Positions 18,227 to 27,383 of a stretch of DNA of 50,337 nucleotides are shown here, one piece after another. The position numbers were made by a program, and so were the translations under genes. Numbering within the stretch: position 1 is the first letter of the stretch; each line of letters starts with the position of its first letter. The notes beneath the pieces are model-generated. The model saw only the letters and a list, made by a program, of their open reading frames with translations, had not been told where the DNA came from and ran no database searches. Location of the stretch: contig QNES01000009.1 in assembly GCA_003645255.1 (NCBI GenBank), forward strand, positions 1 to 50,337. The letters run 5' to 3'. This DNA is from Gammaproteobacteria bacterium. GTDB lineage: Bacteria; Pseudomonadota; Gammaproteobacteria; Beggiatoales; Beggiatoaceae.

Positions 18227-19465
18227 TTACAATAAATGCGATACAAGCCCATCAGCCAGTTTAGGTTCAAACCAAGTCGATTTAGGTGGCATAATTTTGC
18301 CCGCATCGGCAACTGCCATGAGTGCTGGCATACTGGTAGGGTAAAGGGCAAAAGCGGCAGCCATTTCTCCACTATTGACTCGTTTTTCTAATTCTTGAAG
18401 TCCACGAATACCGCCCACAAAATCAATACGCTTATCACGACGCGGATCCGTAATATTTAATATCGGAGCCAATAGATGCTCTGTTAATAAACTCACTTCT
18501 AAGCTCGCAACCGGATCCTGGGTAGGTATTTTGTCAGGATGTATTTTTAATTGATACCATTTTCCTTGAATAAACAAACAAAATTCACCACCCTGTTGCG
18601 GTTTAAAAGCATGGCGACTATAATTAACTTCAAAGTTTTTAGCGACGCGCTCCAAAAATGTTGAAGCTGTCAATCCGTTTAAGTCCCGAACAACGCGATT
18701 ATAATCAAGAATTTGCATTTGATTATCCGGAAAAATCACGCTGAGAAAGTAATTATAAGGCTCATCACCTGTATGTTGAGGATTATGAGCACGTCGACTT
18801 GAAGCCACCCGTGAAGCGGCAGCGGAACGGTGGTGTCCATCAGCAATGTAAAGGCAATCCATACTATCAAAGGTGTGGGTAATGGTATTCATAAGCTTAT
18901 CATCACTCACTATCCACAATTGATGAATAATACCATCATCAGCAGTCAAGTCAACAATCGGTGGTTCCGCTATGACGGTATTGACTAGCTGATCAATGAC
19001 AGGATGATGTTTATAAGTTAAAAAAACGGGTCCTGTTTGTGCATTCAGTATATCAATTTGACGTACTCTATCATCTTCCTTATCCGGGCGAGTTAATTCG
19101 TGTTTACGAATACGATTTTTGTTATAATCATTAACATTAGCCACTGCCGCAAGTCCGATTTGTTGATGATCGCCCATAGTTAAACCATATAAATAGTAAC
19201 AGGCTGGAATATCTTGGTGGAGGATACCGGCATTGAGCATTTTTTGTAAATTTTCGACGCACTTAGCATAGACGGCATCGCTATGTGGATCCGTGCCAGG
19301 TGGTAAATCAATTTCTGGCTTGGAAATATGTAAAAAACTCCAAGGACGATCCTTCGCACGTAAACGAGCCTCTTCACTATTCAGAACATCATAAGGTGGT
19401 GCAATTACCTGATTTGTGTATTCAGGGAGAGGGCGTAAGCCCGCAAAAGGACGAATTAATGGCAT
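18227..19465 (-). CDS. DUF1015 family protein
   Basis: 412 residues, full length for the family. Signature segments: MPLIRPFAGLRPLPEY at the start, VIAPPYDVLNSEEA, the motif YYLYGLTMGDHQQIGLAAV, RIRKHELTRPDKEDDRVRQI, and YIADGHHRSAAASRVA, a conserved D-G-H-H-R motif resembling ParB/sulfiredoxin-type nucleotide-binding sites. The function is unknown; it is soluble and widespread. A gene with TAACTGA units in front of it diverges upstream. Confidence 0.9.
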   Translation of the reverse strand: MPLIRPFAGLRPLPEYTNQVIAPPYDVLNSEEARLRAKDRPWSFLHISKPEIDLPPGTDPHSDAVYAKCVENLQKMLNAGILHQDIPACYYLYGLTMGDHQQIGLAAVANVNDYNKNRIRKHELTRPDKEDDRVRQIDILNAQTGPVFLTYKHHPVIDQLVNTVIAEPPIVDLTADDGIIHQLWIVSDDKLMNTITHTFDSMDCLYIADGHHRSAAASRVASSRRAHNPQHTGDEPYNYFLSVIFPDNQMQILDYNRVVRDLNGLTASTFLERVAKNFEVNYSRHAFKPQQGGEFCLFIQGKWYQLKIHPDKIPTQDPVASLEVSLLTEHLLAPILNITDPRRDKRIDFVGGIRGLQELEKRVNSGEMAAAFALYPTSMPALMAVADAGKIMPPKSTWFEPKLADGLVSHLL

Positions 19466-19500
19466 TTATAACTCCTGGTGAATTTTGATTTTTGAATTAA

Positions 19501-19535
19501 TAATTAATAATTGATAACTGATAACTGGTAACTGA
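19501..19535 (+). repeat. Five tandem TAACTGA-type heptamers
   Basis: TAATTAA, TAATTGA, TAACTGA, TAACTGG, TAACTGA in exact tandem, ending 4 bases before the ATG at 19540. No separate Shine-Dalgarno is visible, so the array occupies the ribosome-binding position. Confidence 0.9.
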
Positions 19536-19539
19536 TAAT

Positions 19540-20673
19540 ATGCATGTTTCTGATCCCGTTTTAAAAAATAGAGTCGTACTCACAGGTGAGCTACATCCTG
19601 CTATTTTATGGAGTATGATAATTGGTTTTTTTGTTGTTCTTGTTGGAGCCTTTATGGCGGGTGCCTATATTTTTGGTGATAAAACTCAAACGGTTATATC
19701 TAATGAGACACAAGCCAAGGCTCCCCTACCGACTCCTTCCCAAATCACGATTTCTGCACCTGAAGAACCCCCACTAAAGGGTGCAAACATGCCGCAAGCG
19801 GTATCTTCTGATATTGTATCATTAGCCGATGTTTCATCAAGTATTGAATCAGAGCGAAAGCCCAAATATCTTCCGCCAACCGAACAACCGGAATCAGTGG
19901 TTGCCATGCCACCGATGGCAGCACCGCCTGAACCCGCTTCCGTCAAAAATCTATTAGCTAAAGCTAAAAAGCAAATAGCGAGAAAACGATTTACTTCACC
20001 TGCTGATGATAATGCTTATGACACTTACCATCAGTTATTAGAAAAAGCACCTGAGCAGGCGCAATCCGTATTAGACGATATTTTGGCTTGGTATTTCAAG
20101 CAAGCTCAGAAATACATTACCCGGGGCAGGTTTACTCGTCCCCAAAAGGGCAATGCTTACAAAATGTACCAAAAAATACGTGAAATTGCACCTCAACATC
20201 ACAATGTAGCCATCTTGTTCAATAATATCATTAACGGACTCAATGAACAAGCCACCCAACAACTCCAAAAAGAGAGGTTGACAAGTCCATCAAGCAATAA
20301 TGCTTATCTCACCTATCAAGAACTACTCACTCTCGCGCCTAACCATCAAAACACACAGAGTTTACTCAAAACCCTTATTGATCGTTTGCTTAGTCAGGCG
20401 AAAGAGCAAATGGAAAATAGACATTACACAAGCCCGAAAAATAACAATGCCGCTAAGACATATCAGAAAATTTTAACGATTTCGCCCAATAATACACAAG
20501 CTAAGCGTGGTATAAAAAAGATTGCTCAGGAATATTATCAATTAGCATTTGATAATAAAAAAGCAGGGCGATATATTTCCAGTATGACTTGGATTGAAAA
20601 GGGCTTGCGTGTCGATCCGGATAATGCCGCTTTAAATAGACTCAAACAAAAGGTGGAAGAACAAATGAAATAG
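19540..20673 (+). CDS. Membrane-anchored protein with four ~50-residue helical repeats
   Basis: 377 residues; I do not recognise a named family. A short cytoplasmic start is followed by one transmembrane helix (about residues 21-45, ILWSMIIGFFVVLVGAFMAG), a Pro/Ser-rich linker (55-125), then four repeats beginning near residues 135, 185, 235 and 285. Each reads roughly AKxQxxxxRxTSPxxxNAYxTYQxILxxxP with a following helix, plus a TPR-like end (AGRYISSMTWIEKGL, VDPDNAALNRL). The arrangement suits an envelope scaffold whose helical solenoid binds another protein in the periplasm. Downstream ftsW starts 77 bases later on the same strand, so a cell-envelope role is possible. Confidence 0.75.
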   Translation: MHVSDPVLKNRVVLTGELHPAILWSMIIGFFVVLVGAFMAGAYIFGDKTQTVISNETQAKAPLPTPSQITISAPEEPPLKGANMPQAVSSDIVSLADVSSSIESERKPKYLPPTEQPESVVAMPPMAAPPEPASVKNLLAKAKKQIARKRFTSPADDNAYDTYHQLLEKAPEQAQSVLDDILAWYFKQAQKYITRGRFTRPQKGNAYKMYQKIREIAPQHHNVAILFNNIINGLNEQATQQLQKERLTSPSSNNAYLTYQELLTLAPNHQNTQSLLKTLIDRLLSQAKEQMENRHYTSPKNNNAAKTYQKILTISPNNTQAKRGIKKIAQEYYQLAFDNKKAGRYISSMTWIEKGLRVDPDNAALNRLKQKVEEQMK

Positions 20674-20750
20674 TAACGAAAAATAGTATAACAGATTTTT
20701 TCTAGATTTTTAAGTGATAGAAATCCGATTTCTGCCATAAGGTTAAACCG

Positions 20751-21887
20751 ATGTCTAAACGCCATAAATCACCACGCCATCCTAAGTATGATATTGGCTT
20801 AATATTAAGCAGTTTTACCTTATTATTGTTGGGTTTAGTGATAGTGGCTTCAGCTTCTATTAATATTGCTCAAACCCAATTAGGTGAACCACTCTATTAT
20901 TTTTGGCGACAATTGGCTTATGCCAGTATAGGAATCATATTAGCCATTATTATTATCTTTATTCCTGTGCAAATCTGGCAACGTTTAAGTGTGTCACTTT
21001 TATTATTAGGTATGAGTTTGTTGATATTGGTACTTATCCCAGGAATAGGTTATGAAGTTAATGGGAGTATGCGCTGGATAAGGTTAGGGTTTATCCATTT
21101 TCAACCCTCTGAACCGATGAAATTATTTATGATTTTATATTTGGCGGATTATTTGACGCGCCGCCATGAAGAAGTACGTGAAACATTAAGTGGTTTTCTT
21201 AAACCTATAATGATTGTTTGCTTAATCACCTGTTTATTATTACTAGAACCCGATTATGGTGCCATCGTTGTATTATTCGCCACCGTATTAGGTATGTTAT
21301 TTTTAGCCGGTGTACCCATGCGACAATTTTTATTATGGATTATTATCGTGGCACTCGCATTAGGTGTACTCATCATGTTGGCACCTTATCGAGTACAACG
21401 TTTAACGACGTTTATGAATCCGTGGGCGGATCCTTTTAATAGCGGATTTCAGTTGACACAAGCGTTAATTGCCATTGGACGTGGAGAATTATTCGGAGTT
21501 GGATTAGGCAATAGTGTGCAATCTGTTGCCTATTTACCGGAACCCCATACCGATTTTCTATTTGCCATTTTAGCGGAAGAATTAGGACTCGTTGGCGTTG
21601 TTATTGTTATTAGCTTATTTGGTTTTATCGTATTACGAGCGTTCGCAATAGCTATTTATAGCGAACAAAAAGGTTTAGATTATGCCTCTCACCTAACTTC
21701 AGGCATTGGTTTAATGATTGGGCTACAAGCGAGTATCAATTTAGGCGTGAATATGGGATTACTACCCACAAAAGGTTTGACTTTACCACTAATGAGCTAT
21801 GGCGGTTCAAGTATGATAATCACCCTTATCATGTTGGTATTGATATTGCGTGCCGATTATGAAGTCAAAATGGGGGATAGGGAATAG
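20751..21887 (+). CDS. ftsW: SEDS-family peptidoglycan glycosyltransferase FtsW
   Basis: 378 residues with about ten transmembrane helices. SEDS signatures: GSMRWIRLG, FQPSEPMKLFMI, EPDYGAIVVL (the catalytic aspartate region), LPEPHTDFLFAILAEELG and MGLLPTKGLTLPLMSYGGSS. The last two are closer to FtsW than to RodA as I remember them, so I prefer septal peptidoglycan synthesis over elongation. It stands outside a dcw cluster, behind a membrane-anchored repeat protein; a RodA assignment cannot be fully excluded. An AGAAATCCGATTTCT half-site lies in the leader (20719-20733). Confidence 0.85.
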   Translation: MSKRHKSPRHPKYDIGLILSSFTLLLLGLVIVASASINIAQTQLGEPLYYFWRQLAYASIGIILAIIIIFIPVQIWQRLSVSLLLLGMSLLILVLIPGIGYEVNGSMRWIRLGFIHFQPSEPMKLFMILYLADYLTRRHEEVRETLSGFLKPIMIVCLITCLLLLEPDYGAIVVLFATVLGMLFLAGVPMRQFLLWIIIVALALGVLIMLAPYRVQRLTTFMNPWADPFNSGFQLTQALIAIGRGELFGVGLGNSVQSVAYLPEPHTDFLFAILAEELGLVGVVIVISLFGFIVLRAFAIAIYSEQKGLDYASHLTSGIGLMIGLQASINLGVNMGLLPTKGLTLPLMSYGGSSMIITLIMLVLILRADYEVKMGDRE

Positions 21888-21941
21888 GGAATGAGGAATT
21901 GGTAGGGCGAACTTGTGTGTTCGCCCTTCTTTGTGAAACTA

Positions 21942-22886
21942 TTATTTACACAACTTTTGATTATAAGCATTCATTTTCAGTTTGACGCTTTTTTGCCAAC
22001 TTTTGAAGGGTAAGCGGCGTGATAGAGCATCCTCTAAATACAATCTAAAAGGATAGCGGCGAAAACGAAACCATCTCTTAGTCCAACGATCAGATAAACG
22101 CATACGCCAACGCAACCAGGGAGTCATTTTAAGAAATGGCAAGCCACTTAGCTGATAACCCCGTTCTTTTAATAGGGTGCTAATTTTGCTTTCCGCTAAT
22201 TGTATCTCATAGTCGGAAAGTTTTTTACGCCATTGTTCGATTAAATGGGGTATAGGTAAATCGTAAGTGGAATGTTGTGCATAATCGTACATTGCCCTAT
22301 CAAAAGGCACACCGATAAAAGCACAGATTTGACTTAATACTTCATCAGTATTTTGAATCAATGCTTCATAATGTATTGTCAGTTTTTGTTCTGAAGCGAG
22401 TTGGATACTCAGTTTTTGCCAGAGTTGTTCTGCTTTTATCCAAAGATCAACTCCAATGAATATATTACCAGCCCACCCCATGGTGATATTGGAACGTGCT
22501 ACATCGCGCCCATCACGGATGATGTGGATAAATTTAGCCTGGGGCCAAATTCGCAGCAAACGATCAAAGTGATGGTGTACCGTTGCGCCGACGACTTGTT
22601 TCTTGTCACGCTCAATTTTTTGCAATAGAAAACTATTGATTAACTCTGGATAACTTAAATGCTTATCAATACTGAAGTGAGAATGTAAAAAAATACGGTT
22701 ATAAGATAAATATTCGTAATAACCTGGTAAATTGGGCCAATCCGTCGGATCGGTTATCTGAGATACCGTAAACTCAAATTCCTGTTGAAAAGCAATTTGT
22801 GGATGATAATCCAGCATTAAGCGTAATAAAGTCGTGCCGGATCTTTCAGCACCGACTAAAAAAATAGGATTTTTTAGCATTGTCAT
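21942..22886 (-). CDS. Sulfotransferase family protein
   Basis: 314 residues. The PAPS 5'-phosphosulfate loop is FLVGAERSGTTLLRLML at residues 9-25 and the 3'-phosphate site is FIHIIRDGRDVARSN (about residue 118). A later TIHYEALIQNTDEVLSQIC segment matches the GST-like sulfotransferase pattern (LRYEDLV). It would move a sulfuryl group from PAPS to a carbohydrate, lipid or protein; the acceptor cannot be told. The C-terminus is basic and aromatic (RWFRFRRYPFRLYLED), perhaps membrane-associated. Encoded alone, convergent with ftsW. Confidence 0.85.
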   Translation of the reverse strand: MTMLKNPIFLVGAERSGTTLLRLMLDYHPQIAFQQEFEFTVSQITDPTDWPNLPGYYEYLSYNRIFLHSHFSIDKHLSYPELINSFLLQKIERDKKQVVGATVHHHFDRLLRIWPQAKFIHIIRDGRDVARSNITMGWAGNIFIGVDLWIKAEQLWQKLSIQLASEQKLTIHYEALIQNTDEVLSQICAFIGVPFDRAMYDYAQHSTYDLPIPHLIEQWRKKLSDYEIQLAESKISTLLKERGYQLSGLPFLKMTPWLRWRMRLSDRWTKRWFRFRRYPFRLYLEDALSRRLPFKSWQKSVKLKMNAYNQKLCK

Positions 22887-22959
22887 ATTAGTTGCCCGTT
22901 TCTATTAGACTTGACACCGTCATAATTTGCGCTTTTGAAAAGACTCAACAATTGAAAAA

Positions 22960-23467
22960 CTATAATACCAAATTTCTCAGTGAACGTTCTTTTAAGAGTT
23001 GTTCGGTAGCCAAATTAATATCGTCTATGCCAAGTGAAATTAAAAACCGTTTCTATTTTATAGATAAGAGAAATAACGGTATACAGCAAAAAAACTATTC
23101 CAAGTGAACCAAGAACACCAACGTTCACATTTTCGACAAAACCAATGACTCGTGCTGTGATTTCAACACCCTTTTCACCTAACGGTGCCAAAAAATTAAG
23201 CATAAGAGGCTCTATTTGATTATGTACCCCAAGCCCTTTAAGCATAGAAAAACTCACAGCCAGTAGCGGCACCAGTGATAATAAAGTCGTATAAACAAGA
23301 CTCATCGCTTGGAGACTTAATTGTCCATGGGTTAAATCTCTCAAAACGGCATGTATAGTGCGTAATGTTCGTGTTAACCCAGTGCGTTTATAAGATGAAA
23401 GTACATTTTTAGCCCAAACCAGGCGATTAATGAATTTTTTCACTTTTCCAAATGTAAATAAGCTCAT
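22960..23467 (-). pseudogene. YihY/BrkB-type membrane protein with a large internal deletion
   Basis: The 23467-23015 frame gives 150 residues that match the N-terminal third of YihY/UPF0761 proteins (LSLQAMSLVYTTLLSLVPLL; SLIYKIETVFNFTWH). Full proteins have about 400 residues. Immediately at the break another frame encodes LGIDDINLATEQLLKERSL and a stop at 22960-22962, which looks like the native C-terminal end. So some 250 middle residues are missing and the ends are joined out of frame near 23025-23040. The remnant still encodes two or three membrane helices. The intact family has no firmly known function. Confidence 0.72.
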
Positions 23468-23698
23468 CAGTTATTTATTTCAAAGATAATAGACTTGCCA
23501 TTTTTAAATGAGAGAGGTGGGTGCTGCGAAGCTCTACCCACCCTACATATACACTGTTATTTAGGGAGAAGTCTAATAAAAAGTGGTAATGCAAGCATAA
23601 AAATCTTATTTATGATGATATACTTAAAACCGGTGTAACTATGTGCGATAGTGTTAATTTGTCGCATTTTTGAACTGAATTCTACAAGGTATAAATGT
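23468..23698. other. Spacer with GGTGGGT inverted repeat
   Basis: Between the yihY remnant and zipA. It holds GGTGGGTGCTGCGAAGCTCTACCCACC (23517-23543), one of the TAGGGTGGGT repeats common between 32 and 36 kb. No gene. Confidence 0.6.
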
Positions 23699-24496
23699 AT
23701 GAATATCTGGTTTGGAATTTTAGGTATCATTGGTATTGTTATTGGTGCGGTATTTTTATGGAAACATAATAAGCGTAAACGCCGCCACCGCCGAGTTGTT
23801 GAGATGGCGGATCGCCCGGAAAGCGATTTATATGCGGATCGTTATTTTGATGAGCCTTTGATTTCGTCTGAGACTAACAATTCTGGGGTTAATAATCAAG
23901 CTGAGTCTTTATATGATAACTCTATTGATAAATTAATGTCAATGCAGAATTTTGAAACCAGTTTCCCATCAGAGTTAGCATCAGAAATAAATTCGCCGAT
24001 AGAAAAAACCACGACGATTTCTTCAAAAAAGAAAGCTCGAACATCTGAAATGATTATTGCATTATATGTGGTTGCTCGGCGCGAAGTGGGTTTTGCGGGA
24101 AGCCATGTTTTAACATTATTAGAAGATTTAGGGCTTAAATATGGGGAAATGAATATTTTTCATCATTATGGTGTGGGTGATTTTAAAGTTCAACAGGCTG
24201 TGTTTAGCGTTGCTAATATGGTTGAACCTGGAACCTTTGAACCTCAGTATATGTCTGATTTAAGGACAGCAGGTTTAGCTTTATTTATGCGTTTACCAGG
24301 ACCATTTGGGGGGCGCGTCGCTTATGAATTAATGTTAAACAGTGCTCAACGCATTGCTGAATCGCTTGATGGTTTTTTAGAGGATGAAGGACATGCACCG
24401 CTTGATCAGAAAAAAATAAATATTTTGCGTGATAGAATTGCTAATTTTGAGCAACGGAATACGAATTTATCTATACCAAAGCGGTTTTCTTCATGA
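23699..24496 (+). CDS. zipA: Cell division protein ZipA
   Basis: 265 residues from ATG 23699 (AAGGT at 23686-23690; the frame upstream lacks similarity). N-terminal membrane anchor FGILGIIGIVIGAVFLW, a basic stretch KHNKRKRRHRRVV, a flexible acidic linker (residues 35-120), and the C-terminal FtsZ-binding domain (about 125-255: MIIALYVVARREVGFAGSHV, NIFHHYGVG, VFSVANMVEPGTFEP, FMRLPGPFGGRVAYELML). It tethers FtsZ to the inner membrane at division. It is not next to ligA as in many gammaproteobacteria. Confidence 0.92.
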   Translation: MNIWFGILGIIGIVIGAVFLWKHNKRKRRHRRVVEMADRPESDLYADRYFDEPLISSETNNSGVNNQAESLYDNSIDKLMSMQNFETSFPSELASEINSPIEKTTTISSKKKARTSEMIIALYVVARREVGFAGSHVLTLLEDLGLKYGEMNIFHHYGVGDFKVQQAVFSVANMVEPGTFEPQYMSDLRTAGLALFMRLPGPFGGRVAYELMLNSAQRIAESLDGFLEDEGHAPLDQKKINILRDRIANFEQRNTNLSIPKRFSS

Positions 24497-24529
24497 AAAT
24501 GCGTTATCGTCTTAGAATGAATTCTTACA

Positions 24530-24580
24530 GCTAAAAGCTAAAGTCGATTAAAACCGACACGGGTACTTTAGCAGTTAGCC
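24530..24580. repeat. GCTAAAGT hairpin between convergent genes
   Basis: Inverted repeat with arms GCTAAAGT(CG) and ACTTTAGC, plus outer AGCTAA / TTAGC. Placed between zipA and the PP2C gene; likely a bidirectional terminator or dispersed repeat. Confidence 0.6.
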
Positions 24581-24616
24581 GTCAGAACCAAAATTATTAT
24601 TTTTAACCCTAAGATT

Positions 24617-25483
24617 TTAAACGGATTTATCAACTTTTAAGTCGCACATGTCTGTATGATTTGATAGTTTATTTTCTAGCAAGGGTAACGTGGTAGGCGA
24701 TTTTAAAAAATGCCAAACATTGAAGATATTGACTCGTTTTTTAGCAGGTAATTGAGCGACAGCGATAGCTATATTATCTCCTTTTATGCCGCCTGCATCC
24801 AAAGTTTCATTTATTAAATTTTTAATCCGCTTTTTGATAGGCAATTCGGTTTGTCGTAATTTTTCTAACATTTTTTTGGGAGAAACATATTCCCAAAAGC
24901 CATCACTACAAAGTAGTAAACTATCGCCTGGATGCACTGAAACTTGTCCAACATCGGGCTTAAGCGGCTCATCACCGCCTAAGCCTTTGAATAAACGGTT
25001 TTGATCCGGATGCTTTGCCATATCTTTTTCTTCAATACGCCCTAAATCAACTAATAATTGTACGACGGAATGATCTTTAGTGCGGCGCAATAATTTTTTA
25101 CCCCGAAAATGATATAAGCGACTATCTCCAACATGTAGCCACCATGCTTTTTTGTTATAGATATATAATAAAACACAGGTACTACGGGAAGATATTTCGT
25201 ACTTTTTTCCTAATTCATTAATACCATGATGAGCCTTTTCACAAATCTGCAGCAAAAATTTAAGGGGAGCAGTTACCTTATAACCTTGTTGATATTTATT
25301 CCAAACTGATTGGGCTGTTCTAATAACAATTTGCGAAGCTTCACCCCCAGCATTATGCCCCCCCATTCCGTCGGCAACGACTAATAAATGGATTTCACCA
25401 TTAGGGCTTGAAAAGGTTGCGACACTATCTTGTTGTTCTTCTCGCCCCCCTATGTGATTACCTCTTGCAATTTCCCAATTCAT
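24617..25483 (-). CDS. PP2C-type protein serine/threonine phosphatase
   Basis: 288 residues. The PPM/PP2C metal-binding motifs are all there: REEQQDSV (about residue 14), VVADGMGGHNAGGEAS (34-49), WWLHVGDSRLYHFR, LLCSDGFWEYVS and IKGDNIAIAV. This Stp/PppA-like enzyme removes phosphate from Ser/Thr residues; in many bacteria it pairs with an Hpk2-type kinase or a type VI secretion system, but neither is adjacent. About 40 extra residues follow the catalytic domain. The leader contains two TAACTGA units. Confidence 0.9.
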   Translation of the reverse strand: MNWEIARGNHIGGREEQQDSVATFSSPNGEIHLLVVADGMGGHNAGGEASQIVIRTAQSVWNKYQQGYKVTAPLKFLLQICEKAHHGINELGKKYEISSRSTCVLLYIYNKKAWWLHVGDSRLYHFRGKKLLRRTKDHSVVQLLVDLGRIEEKDMAKHPDQNRLFKGLGGDEPLKPDVGQVSVHPGDSLLLCSDGFWEYVSPKKMLEKLRQTELPIKKRIKNLINETLDAGGIKGDNIAIAVAQLPAKKRVNIFNVWHFLKSPTTLPLLENKLSNHTDMCDLKVDKSV

Positions 25484-25493
25484 TATTTAGTTA

Positions 25494-25507
25494 TCAGTTA
25501 TCAGTTA
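25494..25507 (-). repeat. Two TAACTGA heptamers upstream of the phosphatase gene
   Basis: Two perfect tandem units on the minus strand, 10-24 bases before the phosphatase ATG. Confidence 0.85.
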
Positions 25508-25529
25508 TAAATGACGCAATGAACCCATT

Positions 25530-27383
25530 TCATTTTTGGTATAACTTTGCATAAATGCCTTGTTTTTCAACGAGTTGTTTATGTTGACCTATTTCAACAA
25601 TGCTGCCCTTATCCATGACAACAATACGATTGGCATGTGCAATCGTAGAAAGACGGTGGGCAATAATAAGCGTTGTGCGCCCTCGTTTAAGTTTATCCAG
25701 TGATTTTTGTACTTGATATTCTGATTGGGTGTCTAAAGCAGAAGTCGCCTCATCAAAAATAAGAATCGGTGCATCTTTTAATAAGGCGCGAGCAATCGCT
25801 AAACGCTGACGCTGCCCACCCGATAATTTAACCCCTCTTTCACCGATAATTGTATCTAAACCCTCTGGCATTTGTTCAATAAATTCCATTGCATAAGCTG
25901 CCTTAGCCACAGCTATTATTTTTTCCCGTGGCGCATCTGCCATCGCACCATAAGCAATATTAGCAGCAACAGTGTCATTAAATAATACAACTTCTTGACT
26001 GACTAAAGCAATATTTGCACGGAGATAAGTTAAAGGTAAATGATTAATATTGATTTCATCTATTAATAAATTGCCAGCCGTTGGGGTATAAAAATGCGGA
26101 ATTAAATTAGCTAAAGTCGTTTTTCCACTTCCGGAGGCACCTACAAAAGCGATGGTTTCACCAGACTCAATGGTAAGGGAAATGTCTTGCAGGGCGGGAG
26201 TAGTTTGCTCTTCGTAAGCAAAATAAAGATGTTGAAAAGTTAATTTGCCCGAAAATCGAGCATTAAAGTCAAACCTGACAGATTTTAAAAACATGTCATG
26301 TTTCGTTTCAGGTTTTATTGAATTTTCATCCCTTATGAAGGAAGACTTAATCACTGAAGAAACTTTCAAGCCAAACCTAACAGGTTTCGTTTCAGGTATT
26401 TTAGAAGGCATTTCAGAAATTTCTGAAGCCTGATCGATCAAATTAAAAACACTTTGCGCCGCTGCCAATCCTTGTTGTAATTGATCATTGACTTTCGTCA
26501 AGCGTTTAATGGGAGAAAATAGCATACCCATTGCCGTAAAAAGTGATACAAAGCCACCTACCGTAATATTATCAGCAGCGGATTGTAGGGCAGCAATATA
26601 AATAATCACGCCTAAAGCAGATGCTGTCAGCATTTGCACCATAAAGACACTAAAACCGGAAATAATTTTAGTTTTAACCTCAAAATGGCGTACCTGATTA
26701 GAAGTTAATTTAAACCGGTTTTGCTCATAATCATGCCCCCCAAATACTTTAACTAATTTATGCCCGCCTATTGCCTCTTCAAGCACCCGCGTCATATTGC
26801 CCATCGCATCTTGCATAGAAATATTCATTCCGCGTAGCCGCTTACTCACAATACGAATAATAATAATAATCGCCGGCACAGTGCTAAAAACAATTAAAGA
26901 AAGCATCCAATTCAAATAAAACATCCAGGCAAGTAAACCCAATACGGCTAAACTATCACGTACTAAAATCACTAACGCATCCGTAGCCGCTGCCATGACA
27001 CGATTAACATCATAAGTGACTTTAGATAACAACACGCCGACTGAAGTTTTATCAAATTCACTGGTAGGTAAGCATAAAATTTTACTAAACATCGCGGTAC
27101 GTAAATCCATCACCAAATGCGATGCCACATAAGTCATGCCTACGCTACTGGCTAACATTGCCAAGCCCTTAATTAAAATTAAGCTAATCAAAAAAATCGG
27201 TATCAGTTTTATCATAGCCGGATCTTTTTCGACAAATCCCCCATCTAACAAAGGTTGAATCAAAGCGGCTAAAACCGGATCAGTAATAGCCATCACAACT
27301 ATCGCAAAAATTGCCAGGGCAAATATACGCCAATAGGGCATAACGTAGCGTAAAAGGCGTAGGTAAAGTGTTTTACTACTCAT
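25530..27383 (-). CDS. msbA: MsbA-like lipid exporter ABC half-transporter with in-frame repeat insertion
   Basis: 617 residues. Six membrane helices (residues ~15-320) are followed by a nucleotide-binding domain with Walker A GASGSGKTT, signature KLSGGQRQRLAIARALL, Walker B PILIFDEATSALD and the H-loop IIAHRLST. The segment RTAMFSKILCLPTSEFDKTS is typical of lipid A flippases of the MsbA group. The linker between the two domains (residues ~329-371) contains about 40 extra residues encoded by a dispersed palindromic repeat (26271-26398), in frame and without a stop. The linker is surface-exposed in known MsbA structures, so function may persist. Four TAACTGA units precede the ATG. Confidence 0.85.
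   Translation of the reverse strand: MSSKTLYLRLLRYVMPYWRIFALAIFAIVVMAITDPVLAALIQPLLDGGFVEKDPAMIKLIPIFLISLILIKGLAMLASSVGMTYVASHLVMDLRTAMFSKILCLPTSEFDKTSVGVLLSKVTYDVNRVMAAATDALVILVRDSLAVLGLLAWMFYLNWMLSLIVFSTVPAIIIIIRIVSKRLRGMNISMQDAMGNMTRVLEEAIGGHKLVKVFGGHDYEQNRFKLTSNQVRHFEVKTKIISGFSVFMVQMLTASALGVIIYIAALQSAADNITVGGFVSLFTAMGMLFSPIKRLTKVNDQLQQGLAAAQSVFNLIDQASEISEMPSKIPETKPVRFGLKVSSVIKSSFIRDENSIKPETKHDMFLKSVRFDFNARFSGKLTFQHLYFAYEEQTTPALQDISLTIESGETIAFVGASGSGKTTLANLIPHFYTPTAGNLLIDEININHLPLTYLRANIALVSQEVVLFNDTVAANIAYGAMADAPREKIIAVAKAAYAMEFIEQMPEGLDTIIGERGVKLSGGQRQRLAIARALLKDAPILIFDEATSALDTQSEYQVQKSLDKLKRGRTTLIIAHRLSTIAHANRIVVMDKGSIVEIGQHKQLVEKQGIYAKLYQK
26271..26398 (-). repeat. Dispersed palindromic repeat inserted inside the msbA-like gene
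   Basis: Carries several CCTGACAG/CTGTTAGG-type sites and a 30-base core (26358-26387) that matches the dnaG-rpoD spacer copy (14667-14696) at 29 positions by my count. It is translated as part of MsbA. Confidence 0.75.

Noticed and set aside
23015-23467. Complete short YihY protein
   Set aside because: Only the first third of the family is present and the C-terminal end sits in another frame directly after it.
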